Origin: Atrichornis clamosus
Taxonomy: Eukaryota > Chordata > Aves > Passeriformes > Menuridae
DNA length: 64,000 nt
Assembly: GCA_013400975.1 (NCBI GenBank)
Contig: WBMZ01003062.1
Span: forward strand, 118,822 to 182,821
Direction of reading: 5' to 3'
The notes under the pieces were generated by a model. It saw only the letters and a program-made list of their open reading frames with translations. It was not told where the DNA came from and did no database searches. A program made the position numbers and the translations under genes. Position 1 is the first letter of the stretch. The number at the start of each line of letters is the position of its first letter. This document shows, in pieces, positions 12,001 through 25,230 of this stretch.

Positions 12001-15000
12001 AGCAGCTCTAAAAATGGGTGACTTTTCTGCTCAAAGTAATCTTGATGTTGAGTTTTTATTAAAACTGTAGCTTACCCTTTATGAAATACGTCTTGGGAGC
12101 TGGGAGAATTGTGCCTAGCAAATTGTACAGCCAGATACCAAAGCACTGCATTTATGGCCTAGTCCGAGACTCTGAGACAGAGCCCCTAAAGATGTTCTCA
12201 CCCCACCAATGCAGCAGAAGGGCAAAGCTGTTGCCATATGCTCTTCTGAGGGGTAAGGCTGCCAGTTTGTCATGATGTTGTTGCCTAACACATAATATGC
12301 TTGTACTTAATAGACTTATTACTTATAAGACTCATTATGTACTTAATAGTCTCATGAAAATTTTAATTTGTCTTGCTCAGTGGTAGGTGAGAATAAGTGG
12401 GAAGGACAGTGGAAACTAAGGATGTATGAATGTTCTGTGGATGTGGTCCCACTCTGCATTGATATTGACAAAAAGCTATAAAATGTAGCTGATATTCCTG
12501 ACAGACAGTAAATTACAGGCAGGTATTTGTTTCTGAGCCAGCTGCTTTTGCATTTATTTTCATACCCTAAGGGAACATCTCTACAGCAGATAAAAAGTGT
12601 TCAGGAGATAATGGTCCCTCATCTGCAAGATCATTTCCCTTTAAACCACATACTGAAAGCTGCCCCTTTAGGGTGTGACATCCCCATCTTCTCTTTCAGA
12701 AGTCACTAAGTTGAGGGATCCAGGCCCAGTTTCCTGGAGAAGGAAAGATCTCACGACCCACACAATCTTCTTCGTTTCCCTCCCAGGTTTGCTGGAATCA
12801 GCTGCTCCTGGCTAACATCCCTCCCAGGAGAGGCAGGACCTGCCAGGAAGCTGTTTGGAGGCTTTCCCATCCTAGCCCCGAGGCTGACTTTTATTCTTCC
12901 TTTGCAGATGCCTGTCCTGCTTGCTTGTCTCTCAGGTCCTATTCAGAAGCTTGATTTATTTGAGTATATATTTGGGTTTTTTTCAATGCAGTCACTGCAA
13001 TCTGTATTAGTGGTATTCTGGGTTTCTCTTTTATATTCTCCATCTCTTGGCAGCAAACCCTTCCTTTTGGTGAAAAGAGTGCTTCATTAATATTTGTCAT
13101 GTAGATTGAGGAGGCTGGGAGGTGAAAAAGGTGGCTAAACATAGCCTCCTTCTCCCCAGGAAGTGAGCTGGTGTAGGCTTTGCAGACTAAGTTTTGTGGG
13201 CTGATGTATGGCTCTGACTGGGGCTGTAGATATGGCTCTGGACCAGCAAAATCCAGCAAGGATCACACTCTCGGTGCAGGGGTTGTAATTTTAAAACCTG
13301 TGACCCTGAACATATTGTCAGGGCGTGGTGAAAGCCAGTGGAAGTCAAGTTTTGGTGTCAGTGTTGCTAGGGTGGCTGTTTTTGTCCTTCAGTGTGTGAG
13401 CAGAGTGGGATGGAGAGAAAAGGTGGTGGAGGATCATTGAAAAGAATAGCTAGCATGGCATTAGCTGGTTCCAGGAGGAGATACATGGAAATGAATTCCT
13501 GGAGAGTAGGTTTGATAAGCATCTTGAATTCTCCTGGGCTTGACTGGAAGCTGGTGATATTTAAGTATATGACTGAGAGGTTCAGATAAAGGTTTGTCCC
13601 TTTACACAGCCTTGCTGTTACTCAGATATCTGTGGTTTTTGGCTGTCAGTGGGAAGAAGCAAAGCAAGCAGATGATGCTGAATTATACAGGCAGTAATGC
13701 ATTATCATATTTTTCATTCATGGCGGAGGTGGATGAAATGTCTGTAGAGATATATTTGAAGTCCTCCTTAAATATTTTTAATAAAATCATGACTTGCTGG
13801 TTTCAAAGCAATTGGTTTCTCAATCTGTTTGATTACTTGTGGAAACCAGGATGTTTTCAACCTAAAAGATTGCATACAAGTTTTGCATCTCCAAGGTTTG
13901 GAGCATAAAAAACACCAGGCATCTTAGTATGGGAATTAAGATGCAATCCTTCTTTCTGCATATTATCCATTCCTTTTTGATTAATTTGTTTTATACAAGG
14001 AAATCCAATCTGCCACAGAACTGAATCCCAGTAGTAATAAGTCTGGTACACATATGTACATCTAGCATCAGTCGCAGAGCAACTTATAGATTTTTTTGTG
14101 CTGTAATAAAAGCAACTTTGAAAAAGAGGAAAAGCCAAATCCTGTAATCCTTTGTTCATCTTGAAATGAAATTCTTCTGTGCCTTGTGCCTTGTGAGAGA
14201 GACAGCTGCTCTACAACGCACTAAAGCTTCGTGTGCTTCAAAGGAAGCAGCACACAGTAAATATTTGTAGCTGTCAGTGGAGTCCTGTTGTTGGTGTGCA
14301 AACATTTGATCCTGGGCCTTCCCTGCTCATTTTGAGACTTTTGGGCTGTATGGATCCCATGTTCCTGGCTTAAATACTCCCTGAGAACAATGTAAGCTAA
14401 CCTCCCATTTTTGAGATCTATGGTATTTTATTATCAATGAAATATGTTGTATATGTAACTATTTAAAATAGTTTTTTAAAATCTGTTGTCATCTTCAAAA
14501 GAATGGTTTTTATTTTGGTGCCATCACTTTGGATAGTTTTGTAACATACAGTTGTCCCCTAACTAGGGGTAACTCAGTTGCCACATTGAAGTTATGCTGA
14601 TTTTTGAAATATGCTTCACCCATTAATCCCCAAACTAATTTGGTACAACCAGGACTCCAGAATAACTTCTCTGAATGTTGCAGACTTGAGCCTATATAAA
14701 CTAATCTTTTATAACTTTTCTAGAGCAATCAAAAACACAGCTAAGCACCCATAATAGAAGTCATCTTCATGACAGAGTGGTAAAACTTGCTAGGACTTCT
14801 CCCACTGATGACTATTTTTATCTGGTGTGCCAGTGCTGGGCACAAAGTGCTGGCTGGCTGAGTATGAAGGAGTTGAGCTCGAAGTATGAAGTTTCATCAA
14901 CTCTGGCATTCAGTTATCCATTAAAAATCAGATTATAATTAATCTACCTTTAAACTGATTTTTAGTTGTAGTTCTGTTTTTAAGGAGGAAAATAATCACA

Positions 15001-18000
15001 TCCAATATGTATCAGTGCAGTTCATCTGTTTCTGTTTCCGTTTAAGACCTAATCTTTTCAGTACAAAAATGTTTAGATGCCTAAGAATGTGTCCATTCCT
15101 CTGGCACCAAAATCCTTCCTTTATTTTCCCATACTTACAGAAGATAAACACTTACAGATCCTCCTGTAAGATATTTCCATGTTGTAGAATGCTATGATAA
15201 TGTCTGTGTGAAAATGTGTGTTTGGATTCTTTGTGCTGACCAGTTTGAAAATTAAGTTACACATCTCTTTAGGGAAGAAGCCTCGATAAATTATTTAAGC
15301 CTTTTAAAAATTAGTATGTAATAAATACTGGCATATTCTTGTATGAAGTTCATTCTCTTATCTAAGGTTAAACTATAAAAGGATATAAACCTCGAACCAG
15401 AGTAGAACTGATGCATTCAAAATACCCACTTTAAATGCTAGCTCTAATTTGTACAAGCTGTTGTGCAAAATATGTTCATCTCCCATGAAAGTTTTTCTGA
15501 ATTGGTAGCAGGAGCATTACAAAAACTTGCAGACCCATAGGATTAATACTATGAGGCTAAAATGAACACTTAGCAATCAGCCTATAAGGCTAAGAAGGGT
15601 CCACTCTCTCTTTTTGTATGGTTTCTTAGAGTATTGGAGCCTTCTGTCTTTCAGGCAGGAGTCCCTGTATTTGAAAATGTCAGCCTTGAGACAATTTGGT
15701 GCTCATTTGGGAGTTGGTTTCAGCAACTGGTTATCAGATCTGTGGGGGAGGGAATTCCACCAGGCTGGAGGTGCATGTTTAAATCCATGTACTTGTCAAT
15801 GCTTGAGTGCTGAGCCAGGCTCAGACTGCCCAACAGCAATGAAATTAAATGGGCTTGGGCCAATGAATGGAGACGAGGAAAAGAACACAGGGACATGGAA
15901 GAGCGGGGCAGGGAGAGCTACAGCATTTGTGGAAAATCAGGTCTCTGTCAAATCTACACTTCCAGTTATGTATAAACAACAAATCTGCATAGCTGCAGAA
16001 CAAGCTGGGCATGAGAAAGATGAGACTGGCAGTGCTCAGGGGTCAGGGAATAGAGCACAGCCCTACGGGCTTTGTCCCACAGTGGCTCTGACCAGCAGAT
16101 TTTGGATTGAAGAACTGGGAACAACAGACTCCAAACATGGGAAACCCAAGACTGAGGAATAAGAGACTGCTGATTCCAGTTCTTTTATGTACTAAAAGAC
16201 GTCATTCTCAGCACGTCATATTGAATGTTTTGCCTTCTTAAATGTCTGTGGAATAACTGGGCAAATAGCTGTGTGCCATTTTTTGTATTTTCTTCTACCA
16301 TGATTTGTTTTGTTCAGATAGTCCTTGTAGTTTTGCTCCGTAATTAACAACTGTGTGTGGAAAATTGAAAGAAATAGATTCCAGTATGTTGGATATATAA
16401 GACAAAGTATTTGCAATTGTTATGGGACCTGAATTTATTAATATCCCTTTCCTATCCTTCCCTTTCCTTTGTTCAGATACTTTGTAAGTGGACTGCCAGT
16501 CTTTGGAGAATACTTGTTCCCCATGCAGAGTTAAAGGAACTACCGGTGTGGTTTTGAGTACGAGCAGGCAGCTTCAGTCTTCCTGCACCTACAGGCAGTG
16601 TGCTGCCTTCATCACACTGGAGACATGCTTTTGTTTTAATCGCTGCACTCTGCCACACTGCTGACTCCTTCTCCTTCACGTGGATGATCTGGCAGTCATG
16701 GCTCGGCTGTGATCGATCTGACTGAAATAATGAAAATCCCTCATCATCTGGGGTTGCAGAGTTTTGAATGGTTTCTGTTCCATGATTGGTGGCACCCCAG
16801 CCATCAGAAAGTACAGTAACAATCTGTATGTATTTTGCTTTACTATCTTTCAGATCATTACCTTCTTATTAAATTCCTTGGTGAGGTGTCGCCTCTTCTT
16901 GATTTTAACATAAATTAGCAGACTAATACAAAGAAAAACCCATCTTAGAATGTCTGCTATTTTAAAATTATATTTTATTCCTCCTTTATTTCTTAAGGCT
17001 CTCTTTCTGTCCCATCACTGTAATACATTGAAAAATCCAGTGAATATAAGCACCGCACTGAATACATCCTGACTACAGAAATGCTATTTTTTAGGTGAAA
17101 AATAAAACAGTAAGTCACATGCTTCTCTGAGATATTAAATTCTTGAAATGCTTTATCTTTTCTCAGTTTCAAATGTGTCACTTTCTGTGCTATGCTGAGG
17201 AATCTCTTTCCATCTCATTCTGCAAAATGAACTTGGGGAATAAAGTTAGCAGTTTATCAAATACTGATTTTTAGTTGCTTCTGTCTTCTTTCTAGACAGT
17301 TACAAAAGTGCTTGGCTTTGCTTGCAAGACACCTACAGTACATTTTGGGGAAATTCTATCAAGTTAAAGTGATGCTGAGGTGTATGGCTATGCACAGCAA
17401 ATGATATTTGCTGAGGAGCTGATGCTATCTTTGAAGTGGTGCAATAACTGTTAAATAACAAGTTTGGGGGTTTTTTTCATTGCTAATGACGGATACATTG
17501 ACATGACCTATAACTTATTTGCATTTGGTTTTGTTGTTGTGCATCTTGTTTACTAGACAAATTATTTTTATTTCAGATTGCTCAGCAATAGCTGTTTTAT
17601 ATTTAATTAGACTGACTTTTGTCTTGTCTTTGCTTATTGTGTTCAACTGGAAAATAGAACAGCTGAAATGTACTAATCAGATATTCTTTGAGAGTTGAAA
17701 ACATCTTTATTTTGTCTGGAAACAAGTTTTATAAAATCACTGAGGATTTCTTCAGAGAAATATAGTAAGTGTTCTCTTTCAAATTGTTCTCTACTCCATC
17801 ACGTTTCTGAGGGATAATGTTAGCACAGAAAGAGTTGGTATATTTTTTTTTCTAAAGCTTCTGATCTTTCCACTTCCATCTAAACTTCAAATCTCTGAGC
17901 TCATTAAATATCATCAATATCTATTGTTCCCTTATTTGCTGCTATGTTTCCTTTTGATGTTTCTGATGTGTATAGGTGGTGACCATGCACAATTAAGGTT

Positions 18001-21000
18001 CAGACCCTGGGTAAGAGCAGCCTGTCAGGTGCTGCCAGTGGATGTGGGATCGCCACTCCATGAGGAGCAATGTGGGATGCAATAATTTGGGCATAAGGCT
18101 TTCCTCACTGTATCTTGAGATTATTTACTGAAATAATGTTATGCATAGATGTAACAGCATCAGTAACTTTATCTGAACAGGTTGTAGCAAGAAAGTGTGC
18201 CTGTAGCTTCCACATTTAAAATCAACTTGCTCATCGTTACAATCATAGTAGCTCTACAGCTGTTGAGAAAGAGACAAGGTAATGAGTCAGTGTCTGGAGT
18301 AATGTGAGTGTTCCTGTTGTTTATTTGAAGCTGGATCATTAGGAATCAATTTATCTGGTGGAATAAATAGCCCCAGTGCTTCCCGGAGTATACCCTGGGC
18401 TCCTCTCCACAGTTATTAAAAATAAAATGAAAGGTGGGAAAATCTATTAGTGCAGCATCTTGTTTGTGAAGGCAAGGAAATTCTGTAGAGGGACCTTTTG
18501 GGTTGATCCTGCATTGATGTGGCAGCCTTGCAGAAGACCTGGTTAAATGCAAATAAAAGGTGCAATGGCCAAAAGAATAAACAAGTATTGATAGACTGAT
18601 GCTATGAGTTTGGGCATGTACTGCTTTGTGTTGGTATCTATTATGTTGATATATTGTTGATATATTTCCATAAAACCTCAGTGTTTCCTCCCCTCTTACC
18701 AGCAAAGATCCAACCCCTTTATGTTTTCAAGATTGGGAGTGGAGTGAGTTGACTCTGGCTGAGGCCAGGTGCCCACCAAAGCTCCTCTGTCACCTCCCTC
18801 CTCAGATGCACAGGGGAGAGAAAATACAACAAAAGGCTCAAGGAGAGGGAGATCACCCAGCAATTACTGTCATGGGCAAAACACTCAACATAGGGGCCTT
18901 AGTTTAATTTAATACCAATCAAATCAGACCAGGGTAATGAGACACAAACCCAAATGCTAAAATACCACCTCCATACCCTCCCTTCTTCCTGCACTCTACT
19001 TGACTCCCAGTTTTCTCTCCCTCCTCCCCTCCAGTGTTGCTGATGGGCTCAGCCTTGGTCTGTTGGAACCAGCTGGTGTTGGCTCTGTTGGACATGGGGG
19101 AAGCTTCTGGCAGCTTTTCAGAGAATCCACATTTATGTTCTCCTCCCCCTCCCTGCCACATCCTGCTACCAAAGCCTGACCACACAAACCCAACACATTC
19201 CACCCCTACTAAGTTTAATGTTAATTTATATGAATAATGCACATTTTCTGATACAGGACCCTTGCTTATTCTTTACATAATATCTCCTACAGATACCTGG
19301 AGTAAGTTCTACAGTAGTTCTTGAATATAGTCATGCCTTGAATGCTGGGAAAAGTATTCCCCTAGCATTGCTTGTATTTGGTAGAATCGTTCACCTCTGA
19401 ATGCTTTGTCAACAGGCAATTGCCTTTCCTTAATTTAGGAAGGTGATTGAGTTGTGCCTGATCCTGAGGTTTCCATTAGAACACAGGGGCAGCTGCTGGA
19501 GTGGTGCAAATGTGTTCAGTTTGCACTCTGTGCCTGTACAAATGAGAATGCACAGCCAGCATTCCCAGGGGCAGGCAAATAATCCAGCTCTGATTCATCA
19601 TCTGCAAACAGGAGAATTCCCAGTTTGGTTTGTTTTAAGGAAGATACATGAAAATAGTCCAGATATCCCCCCAGATACATTGTTACTGCCTCATTCACAA
19701 GATCATTGTCTCTTAAAGGAACTTTTGAAGAAAATATTAACACAAAATAAAAATTTCCAATATGATGTTAGCATATATGTACCTGTAAAAATATGTAATT
19801 TTTATTTATTGTACCTCTAAATTCTGTTTTCTAGAAGTAACATGTAAAGTAGATCAACTCCTAGGCAGTACAAATTTGCTTTTCTTCTCACTGAGCCTGT
19901 TATTTATTTAGCAATTTACCAGTTTTTCGTAACAGTGAACACATTCTATAGTATGGATAATTTTGCTGCCATTGTATTAAGTTTTAGTAATACTTTAAAA
20001 TGAACAATTTTTATGACATATGTAATTTCAGTGTCCCATAAAAACAATCAGGAGAACAGAACAAATTAATGGTGCTTATCAATAATGGATCTTGTCAAAA
20101 TTACTTTTAAAATAACAATAATCATAGTAATTAATTGCAATGAGTTTCTTGAGTCAACCACTCTTTGTGCAATTTACATTTGATAAGAACGATGATTGTT
20201 CATCAGAACGGATCTTGTGATCTTGACTAAATTTCAGCTTTATTTACCCAAAGAAACATGAATGCAGGTCCACAAAACCAGTGGATAAAGCTTATAAAGT
20301 GCACGAGCAGCAATGCTTTTATAACAATAAAATCCACTTATTAACAATAATATAAAAAAATCAAGTAAGTATCATCCCAGGAGCAAAAGGCTGAGATTTA
20401 CACTTATTGATTATTGAGCTCAGCTGAGATTTTTACATCGATTCTCAGACTCTCCTGCTTTGCCAAAAGCATGAATGATGAATGCATTCTGGTGAAACCC
20501 AAAAGATGCCTCCTCTCACTGTGATTGCTGCAGACACTGTGCTGGGCTCTGAGAACAAAGTGCAGGGAATGCAGGATGTGGAGGTGCAGGGTGACTTGTC
20601 TCTGGTGGCTCCTTCAATACTGACTCTCAGGGCAGCTGCTGCAATGAGCAGCTAACATGGTGTAAATCTGCAGCTTCGTTTACGCTGCACCAATTTACTC
20701 TGTGCTTGCTGGTTTATGCTCTAGGCACAGAAGAAATGCAGATTGTGTTGACCCAGTCTACAAGCCAAGCTGTCCTTCCTACTGCTGGTCTCTTGTTCAC
20801 TGTATGTTGGGCAATGTGCTTCCCTGTTTGAAACCAGGATTTGTAAAATGGCCTTTTGGGTATCTTCTCAAAGTTCTGTAGCATCTTTTTTTTCTTTTTT
20901 AATTAGTTGCCTCTAAGTAAATGCCAAAATCAAACTTGCATTCCTTAAACCATACAGTCCCCACATTCTTTTTACAAAGGACACTTTTTAGGGAGGAAAA

Positions 21001-23006
21001 TGACTAATATCCAGCCCATCATAAAGGCAGCTGTGCCCCACGGCACTCCAGGTCTGATGCTGTCATTTCAGGATCCTGCCTCACTCAGGGGCTTGCTCAC
21101 ATCTCCCCCTGGGTACAGCACTGGATGCTCAAGGCAAATTCCTCTTTCTCAGGGAATTTCTTTTATGTTAATCAAGCAATGGTTTGCTCTTTGTGCTTCC
21201 TGTAGAAGAAAAGGTGTTTAAATCTCATACTTCATACAGCAACTGGTTAATAGGAAATAAACTCACAGTATTTTGCATGTGGCATTTATTTTCCTGTGAG
21301 TAGTAAGGATACTTCTCTACCGTAGGTCCTGAAAGAAAAAAGCCTCTTGAATTAGCAAACACAGAGTAGTTCTGAGGGGAAAAAATTTGAGTGCTGCCCC
21401 ACAGCACCCGGCATCCTGCTGGTGTCTCACAGGATTGCTGGTCATGTCTCCAGAGCTTGCACAGGAAACTTGCAAAGATTGAGCATGAGTGTATTATTGA
21501 CTGTTGGATGTTTTTCATAACAGAGTTACCTGGACTGTAATTTTTATGTGTTAAGCAGGTGCTGTTGCCACCCAGTGTGCAGTGACTGGGCCCAGAGCCC
21601 TGTTCTTCCTGGGCACTGTGGGGAGGAGGATGGGATGGGAAGTTTGAGGCAGGTACTGAGTAAGGCTTGCACCTGCTGAGATATTGATTGTTGCTAATTA
21701 GTTGTTGCAATTATCAGGGTTTTGGCTGCAAATTAAAAAGTACAGTTTCAAGTATTTGGAAACTAAATTTTTAGCATATTTGAGCCAGTGAGAACAAGCC
21801 AACTGTATCTCCTTCCAGAAATACAGATATTTGTCCACATGTCACACTTTGAGACATTTTAAACTGAATGCATTACGTCTTACTTTTGGAGAACTAATCT
21901 AACCACATCATCTATTTCATAAGGCTGGCGTTTAAACTTTAAATCACTGTTTTCAGGAGTTGTTTGTTTGGCCTTATAAATTCAAATACATCTGAAACTT
22001 GTCATGCAAAATTAAAGTCAGAGAGCAATTCTCTGCACTGAAGTCTCAAGAAAGAAAAAAGGTAAGTAATTTTCTTGTGAGATGTTTACTATGAAGAGAA
22101 CAGCTTGTTGCTATAGAATCAAAAAAAAAGTTTTCAGATTTGATTTCTGAATGTCTTTAGCTGTTGCACTTAAAACTCTGGAATGAATTATATTTGAGAT
22201 TGGAATATGCTGCAGAAGAAGTGAATCTAAACTACCTCTTTTAGAAATGAATAGGTGCTGTATTAGTGCATGTATTAGGTCAATCTCTTGTTGTCTGTCA
22301 TAGTAATTGAAGCACATTACCTCTCCCTGAATGACACAATTGTTTCAGAGTACTGTGTGACACCCAGCAGGAAAATGAGCTAGTCTTCTTGCAGAGACCT
22401 GGTACATCCTGCCTGCAGGCTTGGAGTGGAAAACGAGGATTTGAGGGAAGCTGGAGGGTGATGGAGCTCGTGGGTCAGGCCTTGAGGAGCTGGTGCCTTG
22501 ACTGAACCCATGGCTCTGGGAAAGCAGCAAAGGCCCCCCTGGCACGGAGGTGTCATATGCGGGGGGTAGAGAGATGCTTCTTCTGGAAGACATCAAAACC
22601 TGAGACCCCAGCCCTGGGTGCTTATTGCAGCTTTTGTGATATTCTCAGGTGGTATTACCCAGGCTATTACCTAAACCCTGATAGTTATATGCTCATATGA
22701 GTACTCGTGGTAAATTCTAGTCTGTTTAATTATATTCTTCTTAGGTTCCCATTGATATGGTTTTATTCTGCATTTATTGCCCTATTTTGTTGTATTGCAT
22801 GAGATCTTGTAGTAGACTCTTGTTGAGTATTCAACCTATCTTGAGAAATATCTTCTGACTGGCATGAGATGAACAGGGGTTCTTCTCCTGAAGGAGATGC
22901 TGGACAGAAACATAAGGTTTTGCTGTAAGAAAACTCATGGAAATTTATGACAAAGTCGCCTTTTACCTCCTCTGATGTGCTGAAGACTCAATGCAGCAGA
23001 TACTCT
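9021..23006. other. Unique non-coding DNA, no gene seen
   Basis: About 14 kb without any gene, RNA gene or transposon that I can recognise. The longest open frame (15614-16162, plus strand, 182 codons from a TTG; the first in-frame ATG is at 15677) has low-complexity-free but unrecognised sequence and no visible splice or promoter context. AT-rich stretches near 17500-17650 and 20000-20200 look like typical conserved non-coding DNA by texture only. An 11-base-period direct repeat is at 18645-18666. Confidence 0.6.
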
Positions 23007-23110
23007 CATGCTCAGTGATTTCTACTGTTAGCTTTGATGCTGTTTACATATATTAATTACACCATGCTCAGTGACTTCTACTCTTAGCTTTGTTGCTGTT
23101 TACATATATA
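23007..23110 (+). repeat. Two-copy tandem duplication, 56-base period
   Basis: A segment of about 47 bases starting CATGCTCAGTGA and ending TTTACATATAT occurs at 23007-23053 and again at 23063-23109. By hand alignment they differ at three positions only. A short spacer of about nine bases separates them. This is a local duplication rather than a known transposon. Confidence 0.9.
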
Positions 23111-24250
23111 ATCTTTAATACCTAAAGAAAACAAAAGTCCATGGCTTTCTGTGCTAAGATGCAGAAGAATGAGAGAAGTATACTGATAGATGAGTTATTG
23201 GTATGTGCCTCATGACCCTAAATGCATCAACACTGAGATCTTCAAATAAAAATCACAGTAAAAAAAAGAGATACGTACTTGAGGAAATAATAAAAAAGGA
23301 GCTTGTAGTGATCAATGAATGCTGCCAGAGCTCTCTAGAAGCTTAATAATTTATCAAAAACATCTTAAAGGAAATTCTTTTATAAGACTCTTTTTCATCT
23401 ACTTCATAATAAATGAGCAAGTGTTTCATGTCATGAAACAAATAAGTCTATCTGCAACAGACTAGTTTGTCTAGCCCTGTATTTTTTGATAAGATGTGAG
23501 TTGTCTGACATAGGACTTGGATGTATGAAACACCAACCATGTAGCCTTATTTTTGGATATGCAGGTGCTGTTCCCCCTGGCCTTGCTGTGAGAGGGTGGA
23601 GTTTATAACATTTGTATGGTTCTGCAGGGATAATATTACTTTTTTCCACCGGTTCTCCACATCAGTAGTCAGTTCCTCGCCTGCTGCAGTTGTGTTTCTG
23701 CGAGAGGTGGGGCAGGTGCCAGGGGCTCTGCACGGCACCTTGGCCTGCACTGATGGTCTCAGCTCGCCACCCAGACTGGCACTGAGGGGAGGAACCCTGT
23801 GTCCAGAGATGGTGGGAACAGCCTGTGTCAGCACTGTGCTGGGAAACCCTCCGAGAGGAAGGTCCCATGCTGTCTGCATTAGAGCTTTATTGCAGGAGTG
23901 TGTAATGGAGAAATGAAATAAAATAGTATTCTCTGGGTGGATTTTGACATTTTAGATTCTGTTCCTGTTGGTGTTTTCAACCTTGAGTGTTGCTTTCCTA
24001 TTAGAGTAATTATCTCATACTGTTAAGGCTGCAAACAAGTCAAATAACCCAGTGTAATTAAAGCACTGATGAGACCTGAATCTGTGTCTCTCTTTATGGG
24101 ATCATGGTTTTTTTAGATTAAAACTTTTAGACTGATTGTATGAAATTCAGAAGGAGCTTAGCATTGCTGTGCAAGGTGTCAGGGACACAGTGATCCTTCT
24201 AAGGGCAGAAGCTGCAGCCTGGCTTGGAGCAGCCCTGACACCTGTGAGCA
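23111..24250. other. Unique non-coding DNA, no gene seen
   Basis: No gene is recognised. The part from about 23640 to 23880 is richer in G and C than its surroundings and is open in several frames on both strands, which is what GC-rich DNA gives by chance. Confidence 0.55.
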
Positions 24251-24704
24251 GATGTTCTGTTGGAGTGAGTCCAGAGGAGCCCACGAAAATGCTCAGAGGA
24301 GCTGGAGCACCTCTCCTGCGAGGACAGGCTGAGAGAGTGGGGACTGTTCAGCCTGGAGAAGAGAAGGCTCCAGGGAGACCTTAGAGCCCCTTGCAGTGCT
24401 TTAAGGGCTCCCAAGAGAGTTGAAGAGGGATTTTTGACAAGGGCACGTAGTGACAGGACAAGGGGGAATGGCTTTAAACTAACAGAGAGCAAGTTTAGAT
24501 TAGATTTTAGGAAGAAATTCCTTACACTGAGGGTGGTGAGGCCCTGGCACAGGTTGCCCAGACAAGTTGTGGATACTTCGTCCCTGGAAGTGTTAAAGGC
24601 CAGATTGAATGGGGCCCTGGTCTACTAAAATGTGTCACTGTCCACAGCAGGCAGATTTTTAAGGTCCCTTCCAACCCAAACCATTCTGTGATTCTATGGT
24701 TCTG
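24251..24704 (+). mobile_element. CR1 LINE, 5'-truncated copy with intact 3' tail
   Basis: The 5' edge falls inside ORF2 (family block LERVQRRATKMIRGLEHL, with a one-base shift near 24300). From 24302 the frame stays open for 109 codons to a TAA after codon 24626-24628. It reads LEHLSCEDRLREWGLFSLEK, then the SDRTRGNGFKL block (from 24449), RKKFLTLRVVRPWHRLPRQVVD and a C-terminal LEVLKARLNGAL. A short 3' UTR follows with the GGTCCCTTCCAACCC motif, ending in ATTCTGTG at 24683-24690 and ATTCTATG at 24691-24698, the tail typical of avian CR1. Severe 5' truncation is normal for this family. The readable frame suggests it is one of the younger copies in the window, but it lacks most of the reverse transcriptase and cannot be autonomous. 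Confidence 0.95.
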
Positions 24705-25075
24705 AGGATTTCTATTTTTATATATTTAGTTGTTTTAAAAGCAGGCAGGAACTTGAATTATGGAGTAACAAGCTGGATTTTGATAGGCGTGGAAGACATC
24801 TGGTGGGTGATGCACTCTGATGGGGACTTTGCACTTTGGGCCTTTGTGGGTGCTGGACTCACTGAATTTTTCATATGGCATATCCACAGCTCATACAGTC
24901 CATGATGTCTCTGCAGAGTGCAGCTTTTTCTGTCTAAAGGCATGTGAAGCACTGTTGAGGTGTCCCCCGCTGTGGTGTCCCACGCCAGAGATCAGCAGCT
25001 GAGGCTCATTTGGAACTGAAATCTGTCTGCACAAAGACCACAGTGATGCCCTGCTGCTGGCTCAGGAATTCAGAC
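24705..25075. other. Spacer between two CR1 copies
   Basis: Unique DNA between the facing 3' ends of the two CR1 fragments. Nothing else is recognised in it. Confidence 0.6.
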
Positions 25076-25230
25076 TCCTAGAATTGTTATGGCTGGAAAA
25101 GACTTGGAAGATCATCGAGTCTAACTGCTGATGTAGCACAGCCATGTCCCCCACTAAACCATGTCTTCAAATGCCACAGCCACATGTTTTTTGAACACTT
25201 CCAGGGATTGTGATCGCACCACTTGAGAGG
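25076..25230 (-). mobile_element. CR1 LINE 3' end, minus strand
   Basis: On the minus strand this gives the CR1 3' region: a piece of the SLEVFKKHV-like C-terminus of ORF2, the TGGTTTAGTGGG-like UTR string, then the GATGATCT...TTTTCCA motif and a partial terminal octamer next to 25076-25083. The body is clearly CR1, but the tail repeats have largely decayed and the 5' end stops at about 25230. It belongs to a different subfamily from the copy at 24251-24704. Confidence 0.88.

Noticed and set aside
21225..21710. 161-codon minus-strand open frame
   Set aside because: No known motif or coding signature; treated as chance.
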